A stretch of 64,000 nucleotides of DNA from Brasenia schreberi (GCA_036023115.1 JAYKKT010000059.1:7488501-7552500); one strand, 5' to 3'; shown: positions 50,130-63,060, counted from the stretch's first letter. Numbers and translations: made by a program. The notes: generated from the letters alone by a model not told the origin.

Positions 50130-52325
50130 AACATGAGTTAGTTCGTTTTATATTGTTTCTTTTCAATACTTTTATGGTTTTTTATATTTTAATATTTTTA
50201 CTTGAGTTTCCTTTGGTTGTCTTTTTACATATTCAAATCATCTTAAACAATTTTTTTCATTTTATTCTCTAATGGGGTCAATCTCACTATGTTTCTAATA
50301 ACCTCATTATGACATGATCATTTCTTGTGTGACCACTCATCTATCTCAATATTCATTTCTATCACAAACATCTTTTGTACATGTTGGTGATTAACTGCCC
50401 AATACTCATAACCATAAAACATAAGAGGTCTAATTGTTGTTTTGTAATATTTATCTTTCAACTTTAATAGTATCTTCTTATCATATAGAATACTTTATGC
50501 CCCTCTCCATTTTAATCAACCGGCATTAATTCTCTGGGTAACATCTCCCTCAATTTTTGCATCACTATGAAAAATTGATCTTAGGTATTTAAAACTTTCA
50601 TTTTGAGGGACGTAATGTATGCCAATCTTAATTTTTATGTTGTCGAAGTACCCAAATTATCAAACTTACATTTCATATTTTTTTTGTATTTGTTTTACTA
50701 AATTATAAGCCTTTACTTTCTAATGTTTCTCTCTATAGTTCTAATTTCCTATTTTCCTATTTTTTGTATTTGTTCTACTAAATCAGAAGCCTTTACTTTC
50801 TAATGTTTCTCTCTATAGTTCTAATTTTCTAATTTCATAATTTTTGTATTTGTTCTACTAAATAAGAAGCCTTTACTTTCTAATATTTTTCTCTATAGTT
50901 CTAATTTCCTATTAACTTTTTCCTTAAACTCATCCACTAACACAATGTCATTTTAAGGTACTTCATCTTTAATATATTTGGTTAACTCATCAATGACCAA
51001 TATAAATAAATATGGACTTAAAGTTGAATCCTAATGTAATTCAATATTAAGATTTATGATGAAATAACAGACTCCTTTGAAGTTAATATTGCATTTTTTG
51101 GTCTCATAACTCTATGCACTTTTTTCTTTAAATATTTAAATTGACATTACATTTTTTTGGTCTGCATAACTCTATGCACTTTTTTGTCTGTGCCAAGCGA
51201 TTCAATATTTATTTAACTACATCTTTAAATATATCTTCTTTCTTACTTTTGAGGTTCCACCATTTAGTCTGCATAACTCTATGCACTTTTTTGTCTGTGT
51301 TCACATTTTTATGAGAAAATACATAACAAGCTTTCTCCTAGAATTACCTTGTAATCTTTACAACATGATCATCTTTTTTCTTATAAACAAATAATCAATT
51401 TGTGTTTATTACAAACTAGTCTTATAAATAATTAAATGTTTGTCTCATTTTTTGAAGATTATATTGACTATAAAGAGATTATATGACATAGCAAAATTTA
51501 AAATCTTCCTACATTTCTCATTTGAATCTCCAAAATCATAGTTTCCATGAATACTTTGATATCCTAATGCATCTTTACCGACATGTCCATTTAAGTCTCC
51601 TCTCAAATACATCATCTCGCTTTGTAGAATTATTTGAATTACCTTATCTAGCTCCTCCCAAAATATCTTTTTTATACTATTTTTAATCTACTTTGGGTGC
51701 ATATGCACAAACTATATTCAAAGACTACTCCTAATACTAGTCTCAACATTATAATTCAGTCCCATATCGTTATATATACACTACACTATCCTTTAAATCT
51801 TTACTTATAATAATATAAACTCAATTTTGAGCATTTTACTTTCCTAAGTACCATAATTTAAAACTTATATTCTCAATCTCTTTTATAAAAATAGAATATA
51901 TTTTTTTCTCCTAATCATAGTATCTACCACATCCATTAGCTTGTCAGTACATGTTTTGATATTCTAATTACCAATCCAAACCTTATTATCTAAGATCATT
52001 TTCCTTATCCATCACATTTGTTCATACTGAAAATATGGAGACCATATTTGTAATTTGTTCATTATATTCAAGAGACAATGTAGCAGGACTAATGGTGTGA
52101 GAACCCTCTCTGTAATTGACTCATTACATTCGAGTAAAGATGTTCGAGCTCTTTAGTGCGTCGCTAAGAAGGAACACCCTAATGCAATATTCATAATTTA
52201 TAAAATTCATTGTACATAAATCCGACAAAGTTTTAAGCTGACTGTTGAAAATTTAATGCAATCCTCCTCCTTTATCTGGGCTTAGGACCGGTCATGCAAA
52301 GGTACATGAGCATAGTTAAAAAAAT
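50130..52325 (-). mobile_element. RTE-type LINE with internal deletion and internal tandem repeats
   Basis: On the minus strand the head is at the right (TTTGCATGACCGGTCCTAAG, then AGATAAAGGAGGAGGATTG) and the C-terminal coding end at the left (near 50135-50300). The endonuclease part is recognisable at about 51500-51700. Most of the central RT region is absent, since sequence matching the block near 25660 lies only about 250 bp from sequence matching 26890. The terminal GGAAAAGGCTT and tail are also absent. The left end lies about 400 bp upstream of the psbX start codon. Confidence 0.8.
50681..50920. repeat. 80-bp tandem repeat, three copies, inside the LINE
   Basis: TTTTTGTATTTGTT recurs at 50681, 50761 and 50841, each followed by CTACTAAAT-like sequence, AGAAGCCTTTACTTTCTAAT and TCTCTATAGTTCTAATTT. 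The unit matches one place in the intact LINE (around 26950-27010), so it expanded within this copy. Confidence 0.9.
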
Positions 52326-54681
52326 TAGTTTTTTTAGAAATTTCAATATATGGACGAAAATTTTCAAAATTTTGGGTGTAGCCGCTGTCCCATCCTGCTA
52401 TGTGGATCCACCGGTGTTCATGGTGTGTTTGATCCTCCTTTCAAATTTGAATGTAATTGTCATTAATTAACCATATCGTTTATTATCTGGAAAAGTCTGT
52501 TGTATCTGTTTCCTCCGCAAATATTCTCAATTCATCTTGATACCCGTAAGTTTCACATCCATGTTTTTGACAAGGGGCAATAAAAGCTCTAATTCAAAGT
52601 TGCTTTTTAATGGGCAAAACTGTGTCGATGCTCAGCATGAGCCATAGGGGTGAGGGTCCTAACCTCCAAGTTCTACATTGGGTTATTCCAACTCATGGAA
52701 AAGTTACTTTCTCCCAGTAGCCGCCGCCGCCACCACCACCAACACCAATAACAACAAAGTGAGGAGTCGCACATGGCTTACTATGCGGCTTCATGTTAGG
52801 CCATCCGGTGCGAAAGGAAGCCATATAACCCAAAGGCTTTAAAGAAGAATAGGCACGAGTGGGGCTTTCATTGTCAACTACCAGTGTGTAAAAAATAAGC
52901 TGCTCCTGAAGCGAAGAGTTCAGTTTTTATTATGCATTACATTGTGAAAATATCCTGAAACAAACTTGTCCATTTTATTAAGGAGTTGAATTTTCGTTTG
53001 CAGTGGTTGCTTTGAGAATGTTTTTGACTTCAGTGATCCAAATCCAAAACCAAGCCTTTTCCCATACTAAGTGGGGCATGCTACACGGATTCTAGTCGAT
53101 ATTGGGCTTGATCTTGTGTCTTGTTAACATTTAACTCCAAAAATGACAGGATCATACTTTATACTTTCATCCAACACTTTTAAACTTCGGTAATGGCGAA
53201 GTGAAATCATGGCTATCATAGTTTCCTTTCTTTCCATGACTGTGCATGTCTCTGCGCGCTTAAGTATTTTACAGAACCAACCAACGAGAAGACGAGGAAG
53301 AACCCACAGTTCCATGACAAAAGCATCGAACTAGGATTGCATCTTTCTTCTCAACATAAGAGTTGTTCAGAAACTGCTGCTACTACATTTTTGTGGAATC
53401 AGAATACTGCCAATTAAGAAATCTTAAAAGAACATCAATCCAAAGAATAAAACTACAATGCTGAAAGCGAACAAGAAGGCATGCCTCTAGATGACCAATA
53501 AAAGGAAACATTTTTCAACTACCATAAAATAGTAAACAGGAGAAGACAACCACGATGACTCCAAACATCCGAGTTTTCAGGAGCCAGATCCTCCACAACA
53601 GCTCACCCTCTTCATTGAAAAGAATAAGTACACGGTCAGAGGCCAGGTTTGGATGCCCATTGACAAAAAAATGGCGGGGAAGCTCATTGGAGCGGCCGAC
53701 TAACACTTGGCTAGGTTCATTCTCTTGAAGCCTCGATGAGCTTTTTGTCAATATATAATACATTTCACTTGTGTTCGCAACCAAAGTAATTATCGAAGTC
53801 ATCGACTAAATGTGCCCAAATACTGGGGGTCCGGCCTTCCTGCCTGGAGAGAGAGAGAGCATGCAAGTGCAGAAGCTAAGATGGGTTGTGCCCCCTTCCT
53901 CTCCAATGCAAATTTCAGGCTCCACCCATGCGTGTATGTATGAGTAACGTGATATATACATTCAATATGGCGTACTCTGCTTTCAATCAACATAACTATA
54001 CCATCTCTCTCTCTCTCTCTATTGTCATTCCAGGTAGGGGTGTTAACAGTTCAGAGTCTACGCGGATCCAGGTAAATGAAGGTCCAGGTTTTATTTAAGG
54101 AAGCCAGTACCAGACCTGCTATATCCAGGTCCTATTCGGACTTCCATCGGGAATGATGCTGAGATCATAAAAGATCTACTAAGTTTACTACTTGATATGC
54201 TTAAGTAGCGATGTCATGAAAGATTAAAGCTGACTGATACCAATTTGATGAAATTGCATTACTTTACACCAAATTATACTTCTAACTATTTGACTATCTA
54301 CAACAGCCAACAATTGATGAAATCCTAGAAAACAACAGCAGAAACATAATCAGGTTTATCGAATTCATCAATTCAAATAATAGAGTATATGCAATTATTT
54401 ATGGAAAAAAATCGTAACCGATCCCATCAAAGCCAACCATTCACATAATGGTTTGTCAACTAGCATATCAAAGCCATCTAAGCTTCTTCAATAGATGCTG
54501 TGAAATTCAAAACGAGATGGAAGAAAGCAAAAGTTCCGTGATGACATTAGTTTTATCGTGTAATGTTTTGACACTTGAATCCTTATACAACAGATCAAGA
54601 AGATTGGTATACAACACAAAATGTGGAAGTCTAGCATATTTTTAGTATACGTTCCCAGAATCAAACTTGAAAATGTGACAG
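52326..54681. other. Intergenic, mostly unassigned
   Basis: No gene is firmly supported. 53050-53130 is a LINE remnant (annotated separately). 53515-53802 on the minus strand is an open frame with a hydrophobic C-terminus (see findings). Short CT and GA repeats occur at 53848-53860 and 54002-54020. Confidence 0.4.
53050..53130 (-). mobile_element. RTE-type LINE 3'-end fragment
   Basis: AAGCCTTTTCCCATACTAAG followed by GGGGCATGCTACACGGATTC and a GTTAACATTTAACTCC block is the reverse complement of the LINE terminus. Confidence 0.6.
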
Positions 54682-57600
54682 CTATAGAACACGGCCTACT
54701 GTTGATGTTGCTGTAATAAGATGAACTTCTTGAGGAAGCAACTGATACTGAATGCCGAGATCCTCAAATATATTTTTCAATGCAATTATGAGTTCAGTTC
54801 TGCAACTGTTTTTCTCGCCGATGTTGTGATGGTTCATTGTATGCAGGACGAATAAAGCCATCTTCAACTTATTCAGGTTCTCGATCTCCTTTGGTCACTG
54901 TGCTTTGGGTGCGCTTGCTTTCCAGATACCTGCATCTCAATCAAAAAACATATAGATTATCATTGGCTAATTGATGCTAGCAACCAAATAGCTCAAATCT
55001 TTCAGATAGATTAGCTAGCCTTTTAATAAGAAATCAATTAGAAGGCTGCTCAATTTACTGCTTGTCCATCTAACTCGTATTACCTCTTCAGAATGGCAAC
55101 TTATAAACTTTAATTTCAAAATACCAAATGCGTCCATTTGCGTGTGTTATTTTTCATGATGTTTTTAAAACTAAAAAAAATTATCCCTAGAGTCGAGAAC
55201 AGCAGGGCGTGCATGTGGTTGTGTGTGCGTGTGTGAGAGAGAGAGAGTTTAAATTGCACTGACACTGTATAGAAAAATTAGGCAAAATACAACTAATCGA
55301 CCACCATCAGTTTTTCACGAGAGTAGACTAAAAGCATTTGAAAACCGAGTTAAATGTAAAGTTTGCAACAACTGTGGTAGACGCATGTAAATTTAGCCTA
55401 AATTATATGAGTATTAACATGAAAATATAGAGCAAGCATTCAGGTCGTGTACATACATCTGAATCCTGACTCTGAGACTGCCAATGGTATCTAGGGTAGT
55501 AGAAACATCAATACTGAACTCAATGGAGACCCATATCTGGACTTCGATAAAAATTACTGATAGACTTTGTAACGAGCACTGCATTTGGATAATAAATCTT
55601 TTCATTATCATTTCTTAAGAAAACAGTTGCCAGAATATTCATCTCTTCTACCATCATTTGCAACAAGTACGGCAACTTGAGCGAGTTTGTAACTAGTAAG
55701 AAACTGCAAGGTTGCAGAGGAAGATCTTGGTAAATGGAATGCTGCTAATAATTAATAATATGTAAAACAACAAGTCTATACTAGAATGTAGAAGCAATCA
55801 TTGTTGTCAAGGTCGTACCTCATGATTTAATATCGCATAATGTTTCTAGGTTAGAGTCACGATCTTAAGATCCTAACTTACGTTTAACCTTTCACAAAAA
55901 GAGGATTATATTTAATATGAAATATACTTTACTATATAATAAAATCATTTTATATGGTACAATATATACACACATGTATGCACTATATGAACTCGTAGGG
56001 CTTTTAGTAAATAGTTTATTTTAGGTGGTACAATCCTTAGGATCATGATGGATGTGAACTAGATCATGATCTCTCTAAGCTGAACTGTAAACTAGTGATC
56101 GAGAACTTTTAGACTTCAGAGGATCGTAAGATCATGTTAAGATCTGAACTGGGATATTGATTCTTACGACTATGGAAGTGACCGTAACTAACAATGAGTT
56201 CATCTCACCATCATCTATTTTCATTCAAATTTTACGGAATCTCAAACTTGAAAGATATTCTTACTTTCTGGGACCATGCAAATATAAAGGAAATTCATTA
56301 ACCAAAACCAACCCTTCTGACACACTAAGTGGGTCAGGCTAAGATTTTGAATATAATTCAGAATTGGTATAGACGAGGGACTTTATTGTACAGCCAGAGA
56401 TGCCAATGTCTCCAACCAGAGTCCAACTCCAACAATTCATATTTGGTTTAGAAACACGATCTGATTAGATAACTGGTCGGATTTGGGTTTAAATCATAGC
56501 TTCTATTTTCATTCAGGTTCAACATTTTGAAGAAAACTAGGGTCTGATACTTACCACTACAATTTGAACCCTAGATCTAGTGATTTAGTAAATGGTCTTG
56601 AAACCTGCTTCTGTAATTGTTAGTACTTCCAATCAGGTACAAGAAACTAGAAGTATGCTTCAACTAGCTTAGGTAGTTACCTGTACACCATCGATGACAC
56701 CAATCACCAACATCAAATGGATGCATTACAAATACAAAAACAATTTATTCAAATATGATCTTGCAGGTACTTTCAAACATGAACCCCAAGAGCAACAACT
56801 GCGAGGAGACTAAGAACAACACTATAGTCATTGCAAACCCCATGAAGAGCAAACACATGATGATAATGAGGATGAATGCAATGCAGTTCACGAGTTTATG
56901 GAGTTGTCTCACTGCAGTATTCGTGTCATTCAAAGAATGCGCCAACGATTTTCGTTCAAGGTAAACTTTAACCTAAATATCAAAGCAATCACATAGAACC
57001 ACAGTTAAACACCATCTCATATTATGCTTTCCAAGTAAGAAAAGAATTGTACGATCATTTAGTATCATACCACCCAATTTCTAAAAGCAGACCTTTTAAT
57101 CTTTCAAATCTCTAGTGCTCCTTCAAATTGAAGAAATATTCTCTACACTTCTTTACTCAAGAATCTCATAAGGTCTTCCACATATAAGTATAGTGATACA
57201 AATAGTCGACAAATTAAAAAATTGAAGGAAAACACATTCACGCACGGACACACACAAAGTTACTTGTTGTCAAGCTTAGCAACATTCCTGAAAATCCTGT
57301 AAGCAGTAGCTCTTGCCTCCTGTTCACTGTTGATATGCTCCCCACTCCTTTCATCTCCATTAGACACAGACTCGTCAATGGCATTTGAGATCGTCGCCAA
57401 CCCCGAACTCCTAACCAAACTCACCAGCTTCGTCATTGTCCAAGCAGAGACCTTGTCTTGGTTCAACCTCGGCAGCTTCCCCACATCAATTACACCAACA
57501 TCCTTCCCTTTCTTCCCTTGTCCTGACCCAACATTCAACTTTCCTGTCGTAACACCCTCGGAGGTGGGCACGGCACCTTCATGCGATTCGATCACCAGCC

Positions 57601-58290
57601 GCCCCGAAAGCCTCTCCATCACATATTGATTAAACACTGATTCCTGAATTCTATCAAAGTAACCGCTGACATGAAATGATGAAGCAAACACCTTCACCAA
57701 CAACGTTTTCACTATCCATATGAAAGCTCCGATTAAGAACGCATAGAGTGCCCACGAAACATAAGAAAGCAATAGCCGATTTCTCAGTGTTCAATCAGTC
57801 CTACCATTGTGATCAAAGAGGAGGGTCCATGAGAGAAACGCGAGGCCGACCTACAAGCAGAACTGCAAGCTCTTTCTCATGCCATAAACGAAATATAAAA
57901 CTTTAGTCCTAAGCATGAAGTTCCTTTCAATTAAGTATACAAGAAGGCTAACGAACCAGCTTGAAACGAGCTAGCCAGAAAAGATAACAAGCACCATTTC
58001 CATAATTTCAAACCCTAGAGAGAGCATTTCTCCAATGGGGGCACCGTCAGGCTGCAGATGAGGAATCCTTCTATCAGCGCAAAATCTATCCATTCGACGA
58101 CGAGACGAAGGCTCGGCCTTTTGCTCTTCTTCTGATCTACCACCTCCAGTTTGTATAAGTCGTCTTCCTCCTCTTCAGCAGTGCTAGTTTTGGTGGTGCC
58201 TCTCACCGTCGCCAGCAAGCTCTACCTCTCGATTGTTGGTGATAGTGGTGCTGGTGTATCAGAGCACGAATTGCTAAAGGTGTCTCCTCT
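54682..58290 (-). pseudogene. MSL10-like mechanosensitive ion channel, pseudogene
   Basis: Minus-strand exons follow the order of plant MSL10-type channels, plasma-membrane MscS homologues that open under tension. About 58290-57265 encodes the end of the cytosolic N-terminus, early transmembrane helices (GFLICSLTVPPL, KVLYFVYGMRKSLQFC, LLLSYVSWALYAFLIGAFIW) and KTLLVKVFASSFHVSGYFDR. About 57215-57060 encodes the EDLMRF segment. 56972-56681 encodes AHSLNDTNTAVRQLHKL and VFVMHPFDVGD. 55657-55457 encodes VEEMNIL and YYPNAVLVTKSISNFYRSPD. 54929-54682 encodes the C-terminus (NIGEKNSCRTEL, YQLLPQEVHL). Lesions include stops at 58015-58017, 57971-57973, 57851-57853, 57791-57793 and 56745-56747, frameshifts in at least five places, and an acceptor changed to AA at 55658-55659. 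Confidence 0.9.
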
Positions 58291-60224
58291 GGTTTTCTTT
58301 TGCCGTTGAGAGACATTTCCTTCGTTCTTGTCCACCAACAAAATTATGGAGTCTTCTCCGATTTCTACAGTCTCATATCTTCTATTTATCTAAATCTATA
58401 GTATATTCTAATGATGAGCGAAAAAAAGGTACCTCTCTTATTTTTTGCTTGGGAATAAGAGATGAACAGTCAACAAGAAGGAAGATACAAGATATTGATC
58501 TTGTGAGGTTTCTGAATCTCTGATAATCCTTTCACTGATTCAAATGATGAAAAGAACAAAGGGGATTCCTTTATTTTCCCCTCAACTTCTGAGAATAGGC
58601 TCCTGATGAGCTAAGACAATACCAAACCACCAAGAAAAGAGACGCCAATCTTTTGTGGTCTCTAAGTTCCTGAGTTATTCTTCTAATGAGAGAAAGGGGC
58701 AACTTTGTTGGTCATCTTCGTTCTTTTCTATTCCAAGTTTGATGTTTGTGATTCTCACTTATTCAAATGAGAAAGGGAAGACAATAGGTGGGAAACCTTT
58801 TGTTGGTATTCTGCCTTCTTCTTCCAACTATTGGTCAAGTTTTTTCTGGAGATTGAACCCCTAATGCTCTAAGATAGCGAGTGCAGTGAGCGACCCCCAG
58901 GACACAATGGCAGAGAAGCAATCAAAAGATAATACAGGATTAAAGTGGTGACCTTCATCCCCTTTTGCATCGTTTACACACCACTACCAACAAAAGATAG
59001 AGTTACTGGCTCTTGTTTTCAAGTATTCGTTTAGTTTCGTCTGTCAAAAACTGACACCATGACCTTTAGGCAGGAATGTTTTTATGGTGAAGATTATCAT
59101 AAAAGCGGAACAGGAACAGGGCAAGCTCATGAGATCACATGGAAGGAAACAACTTCATCCCTCCCGTCCAGTTTTATGATAATGACTGCAAAAACATTTC
59201 TATTTAGCAAACTCCAAAGATGGCAACCGTCTATCGTCGAGCTTAACGACTGAGATTCAAAACTACATTAAAGAATCTAGTTTCTAGTATCATGAACCGT
59301 CCTCTATCTGCTATGTGCTCAGAGAAAACGATGTTGGGGCATGTCATTCAAAAAGGGAGAAACTATTTTACAGAAAAAGAGGAACTTTTGCTGTGAAAGG
59401 CAGTACGAGTGACATATCGTCTTTTTCTTACTTCAGGTGGGGGGAAACTACATTAGAAGAAAACTTCTTATTGCTATCCAACGTTTAAAAGATATACGCT
59501 CCTGCAATATGCTTAATTTAGACATGTTCGGTTTCCACCGCCGGTTCTTATTTGTTTGGAACTTAAAACCGAACCGGTTTTAATTTCGGTTTTTACAACT
59601 ACTGACACCAATTTTAAAAATCTTTTTTTAATAAACTGCAACACTAGAAAGTGCGAACTAACAGTCTGTTTCTAATTGAAGGATTTAAAAAAATAAATTT
59701 TAAAGTATAACAACAGTTTGAAATGAAACCGGTCATGTTACGTATAGTATCCTTTCTTTTCTCAAAGTGTATGCATATAATTTTGTTATTAATATAATAA
59801 TCATAAAAAAGAAGTCGTGAACTATTAAGGACATTTAACAACCATCCAGCTAATAGGATCAGCATGTTCTTCTAGGAAATATGCATATGAATACTTTATA
59901 TGTTAACTAAGTTATAGGAGCTCTCCATACGTGTTGGCCTGGCCCCCAACATGGACTGCCGAAAATATGGGCCTGGCCGGGTACACGCACATTTTAGGAG
60001 AGCCATGAAATCATAGCCCCGCCAGTCCCTTATTAATATTATATATATACATAGAGAGAAGAAAAAAAGATTCTCATTGAGTTGAGACTCTTTTTAATAA
60101 AATAAATTATCTATATTTTTAATGAAAAATTTCATATTATTTTTCAAAAAATATAAAGTATAGAGTAAACTGCATAGTTGTACTTTTCACCTTATGAAAG
60201 AGATGAGTGGTTTAAATAGTGAAG

Positions 60225-60273
<49 letters not shown>

Positions 60274-60372
60274 CACATCTTTTTTTGTGATCAAGTTCAT
60301 CTAGATATATAATAGAAACACAAATTTGTTTCTAGAAATATACAATATATATACATGATATCTCGTTGACAC

Positions 60373-60409
<37 letters not shown>

Positions 60410-60647
60410 CACTCAAGCAGAGTTGGAAAGATAAAGATGGCCTTTCTAATACATGCTACAACAGGAAGCCTAGAGTAGAAAAATATGAAAAGGAAAAAAG
60501 CTAAAAGTATATAATAGAAACACAATTTGTTTCTAGAGATATACAATATAGAACACAAAAAATTTTCCTATGGAAAACTCTTTGGAGGAAACTTTCTTCT
60601 ATTTTCTCTCTTCTTCCACACGGCATCCGGCTGCCTCAACTTCGATA
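58291..60647. other. Intergenic region upstream of the MSL10-like pseudogene
   Basis: No gene is recognised. 59519-59600 has AGACATGTTCGGTTTCC and CCGAACCGGTTTT motifs like the MITE at 62065. The stretch 60040-60420 is very AT-rich with several dinucleotide repeats. Confidence 0.4.
60227..60272. repeat. Compound microsatellite (TC)14(TA)9
   Basis: A pure TC run (60227-60254) passes directly into a pure TA run (60255-60272). Confidence 0.9.
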
Positions 60648-60736
60648 GAAACCTTAGCTCAGTTGGTAGAGCGGAGGACTGTAGTGGGTTCAGCTCAGTT
60701 ATCCTTAGGTCGCTGGTTCGAATCCGGCAGGTCGCC
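60648..60736 (+). tRNA. tRNA-Tyr (GUA) with intron; acceptor stem degenerate
   Basis: D arm, anticodon arm and T arm fold normally: GCTC/GAGC, GAGGA/TCCTT and GCTGG/CCGGC. The anticodon is GTA at 60681-60683. A 16-nt intron (60685-60700) interrupts the anticodon loop one base after the anticodon, as in all plant tRNA-Tyr genes. The internal promoter boxes (TAGCTCAGTTGG and GGTTCGAATCC) are intact, and CAA lies about 10 nt upstream, as is common in plants. The acceptor stem GAAACCT/AGGTCGC has two mismatches, and the discriminator base is C where tRNA-Tyr needs A. Transcription is plausible, but charging is doubtful, so this may be a young pseudogene. Confidence 0.82.
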
Positions 60737-61165
60737 ATATGTGGTCCATTTCTTGCAAAACTTGATTCAGCTTTTCTTTGTGTGTACATATATATATATT
60801 GTGTTTTCGAATGAAACAGGTGGGGTGGATGCTCCACCTCGCTCAATGTAGATTGATCACTGTCTGAACACAGTTTCGAGAGACGGAGATAAAATGAATT
60901 AAGTTTGATCAGTCTGGGCCTAATTTCGAGCGTGTTGTTTTAACTCAATGTTAGGCTGGTAGGATCTTATTTAAATCAGATCATTAGTTCAATACAGAGT
61001 CAAGTGGACCAGAAAGGTCTCACTGGGCATGAGGATTGCTAGTTAGCTTTTGGTTCTAGGGTCAAATCTTGGAAGAGAAAATATAATCCATTATCATCTT
61101 TTTGGGAACAAAGCAAAGCCATTTCAAGTTACAAAATGAACCAAACATTCCATCACTTCAAGTGT

Positions 61166-61275
61166 AACAACAAAGCCTTTTCCCATACTAGATGGAGTGG
61201 GTACATGGGTTCTTTATTTCTGGAGAGTCTAATCACGTGTCATGCTAATAGTTAACTCAGCATCAGCTAAAACTG
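61166..61275 (-). mobile_element. RTE-type LINE 3'-end fragment
   Basis: AACAACAAAGCCTTTTCCCA, then TACTAGATGGAGTGGGTAC, GGGTTCTTTATTTC and TAGTTAACTCAGCATCAGCT form the reverse complement of the LINE terminus with a short (TTG)n tail. Confidence 0.7.
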
Positions 61276-62064
61276 AAATATATAAAAGAAGAAATGAGAA
61301 ACAAAAGGAGGAATAAGACACGAAAGGGAAACCAAAACATAAAAATACAAAACTTGTTCAATGCCTTCTCTCCAGAATATTTATACAGAAGCAAATGATT
61401 ATTATGTAGACTTTTGTATGATCCAAGATAAATACTTAGGTCCCTTCTTCATTCCATCCTTCCGAATGACAAACTTTTGGTTATCTCAAGGAACATATAT
61501 ATCTGCAAAAAATTGCAGCAATGGAGGGTAAACAGTTTATCTTCAAGAAGGATGCCACCCTGGGGAATAATAGTTCATCATGGACTTGGTGTAGTCTAAT
61601 AAAATGTTCATCAAGGAACATAATTTCTATAAAAATCACATATTTAATCTTCAATGCCTGTGATTTAAAGAATTAAAAGCCTTTGATTTTGCTCTTCTTT
61701 CCAAGCAAGGGTGCCATTTATTCCAGGGCTGGCACTCATAGTTTTATAAAGTTTTCAAACAAAAATACTTTCTGTATTGTAATTTTAACGATGCCACTCT
61801 GGGGAATAGTTCATCATGGGCTTGGCGTAGTCGATTAATGGGGTGGGCAGCCCCTTAAAGAAGCATATATAGGCTGTTGAGGTACGCATTCATAAGGATC
61901 CCTGGATTCTTAGTAACTCTTTTCAAAGTTCCTTCTGATAAAATCCTTAATCCTCAACTGTTTGTGGTACACCAACTTTTAAATCCTCGAGGAACATGGA
62001 TTATGAAATGGTTGTATTGAGGTTTGAGACCCAAAATTCTTTCTTGTAAAAAAATTCTATAACT

Positions 62065-62351
62065 AGACATGTCCAGTTCCAGGTTGCCGGGAACCGAGCC
62101 GTCACAGGATCTTTTCTGGTTTCAGAATCATCGGTTTTGAGATGGTTATGATCTCAGTTTTAAAACCGCCCTGGATCCATTACAAAAAAGTTTTGTTTTG
62201 AATTTGGACCCGCCAACCTCAGCGGTCGGACGCTTCCTACTGTTGAGCTTTCAATCAGTTTGTGTTCATAGGTCTTGAAAAAATATATATAAAGCATATT
62301 TAAGTGGCGGTTTAGAACCGCCAGTTCCAGTTCCAAACCGGCCATGTCTAG
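62065..62351. mobile_element. hAT-type MITE, 287 bp, with perfect 8-bp target duplication
   Basis: The ends AGACATGTCCAGTTCCAGG and, in reverse complement, CTAGACATGGCCGGTTTGG are imperfect inverted repeats. CTATAACT flanks both sides exactly (62057-62064 and 62352-62359). GGTTC/GAACC motifs fill the subterminal parts. No coding capacity is present. Confidence 0.8.
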
Positions 62352-63060
62352 CTATAACTACATGAACCATTGGGAAACCTTGGAAGGCATTGCTTTTACA
62401 TAAATATGTTATACTGAAACGAGAAACATCCCTGCTACCATAGCCGATTTATGCCAAGAGGATAATATTCAAAATTTTATCCTGTACTTTCCAATATAAA
62501 GTAAGTTATTTTCACCAAGGCGAGTGTGCCGTAGATGCAAATAATCATTTTGGCAATTATATATATATACCGGGGTTGGCGATGTTTTTCGTGTTTACGC
62601 AGGCATACAAACTGGGGTTCAGGCTGGAGTGAATTGGTGTCAAATCCATGGTGGCTCCTTAAATGGTGTTGCAAAAGGAAGCCCATTCTGGGTGCAGCTG
62701 TGCCTGGACATGACCCGCAAATCATAGTACGTATGGCTCATTATTTTATATTTTCACAAAATAAATGTTATCCTTGAGTAGGGACGTGTTCATGGATTTA
62801 AGTATGTTTGTGCAAGTGTTTGTATATATGTAAAGAGAGAGTGAGCATAGTCTATGCGCATACTTATTCATGCTTGAAATTACTTAAAGATTTCCACAGT
62901 TTGATAGATATGATCAATGATAGAAATTTAAATTTAAAAAATATTTAATGTATATAAATATTTAATATGAAGCACGAAAAATATAATGATACTTTATATA
63001 TATTTTTTAGATTCAAATCTCCATCGTGTGCATGAATGGGTATGCACATATACTCTCTCT

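Noticed and set aside
49366..50272. Plus-strand open frames across psbX
   Set aside because: They are antisense shadows of the psbX coding sequence and its promoter. The psbX protein match is unambiguous.
56280..56345. Possible LINE 3'-end fragment (CCAACCCTTCTGACACACTA)
   Set aside because: The match to the LINE terminus is too short and divergent to support.
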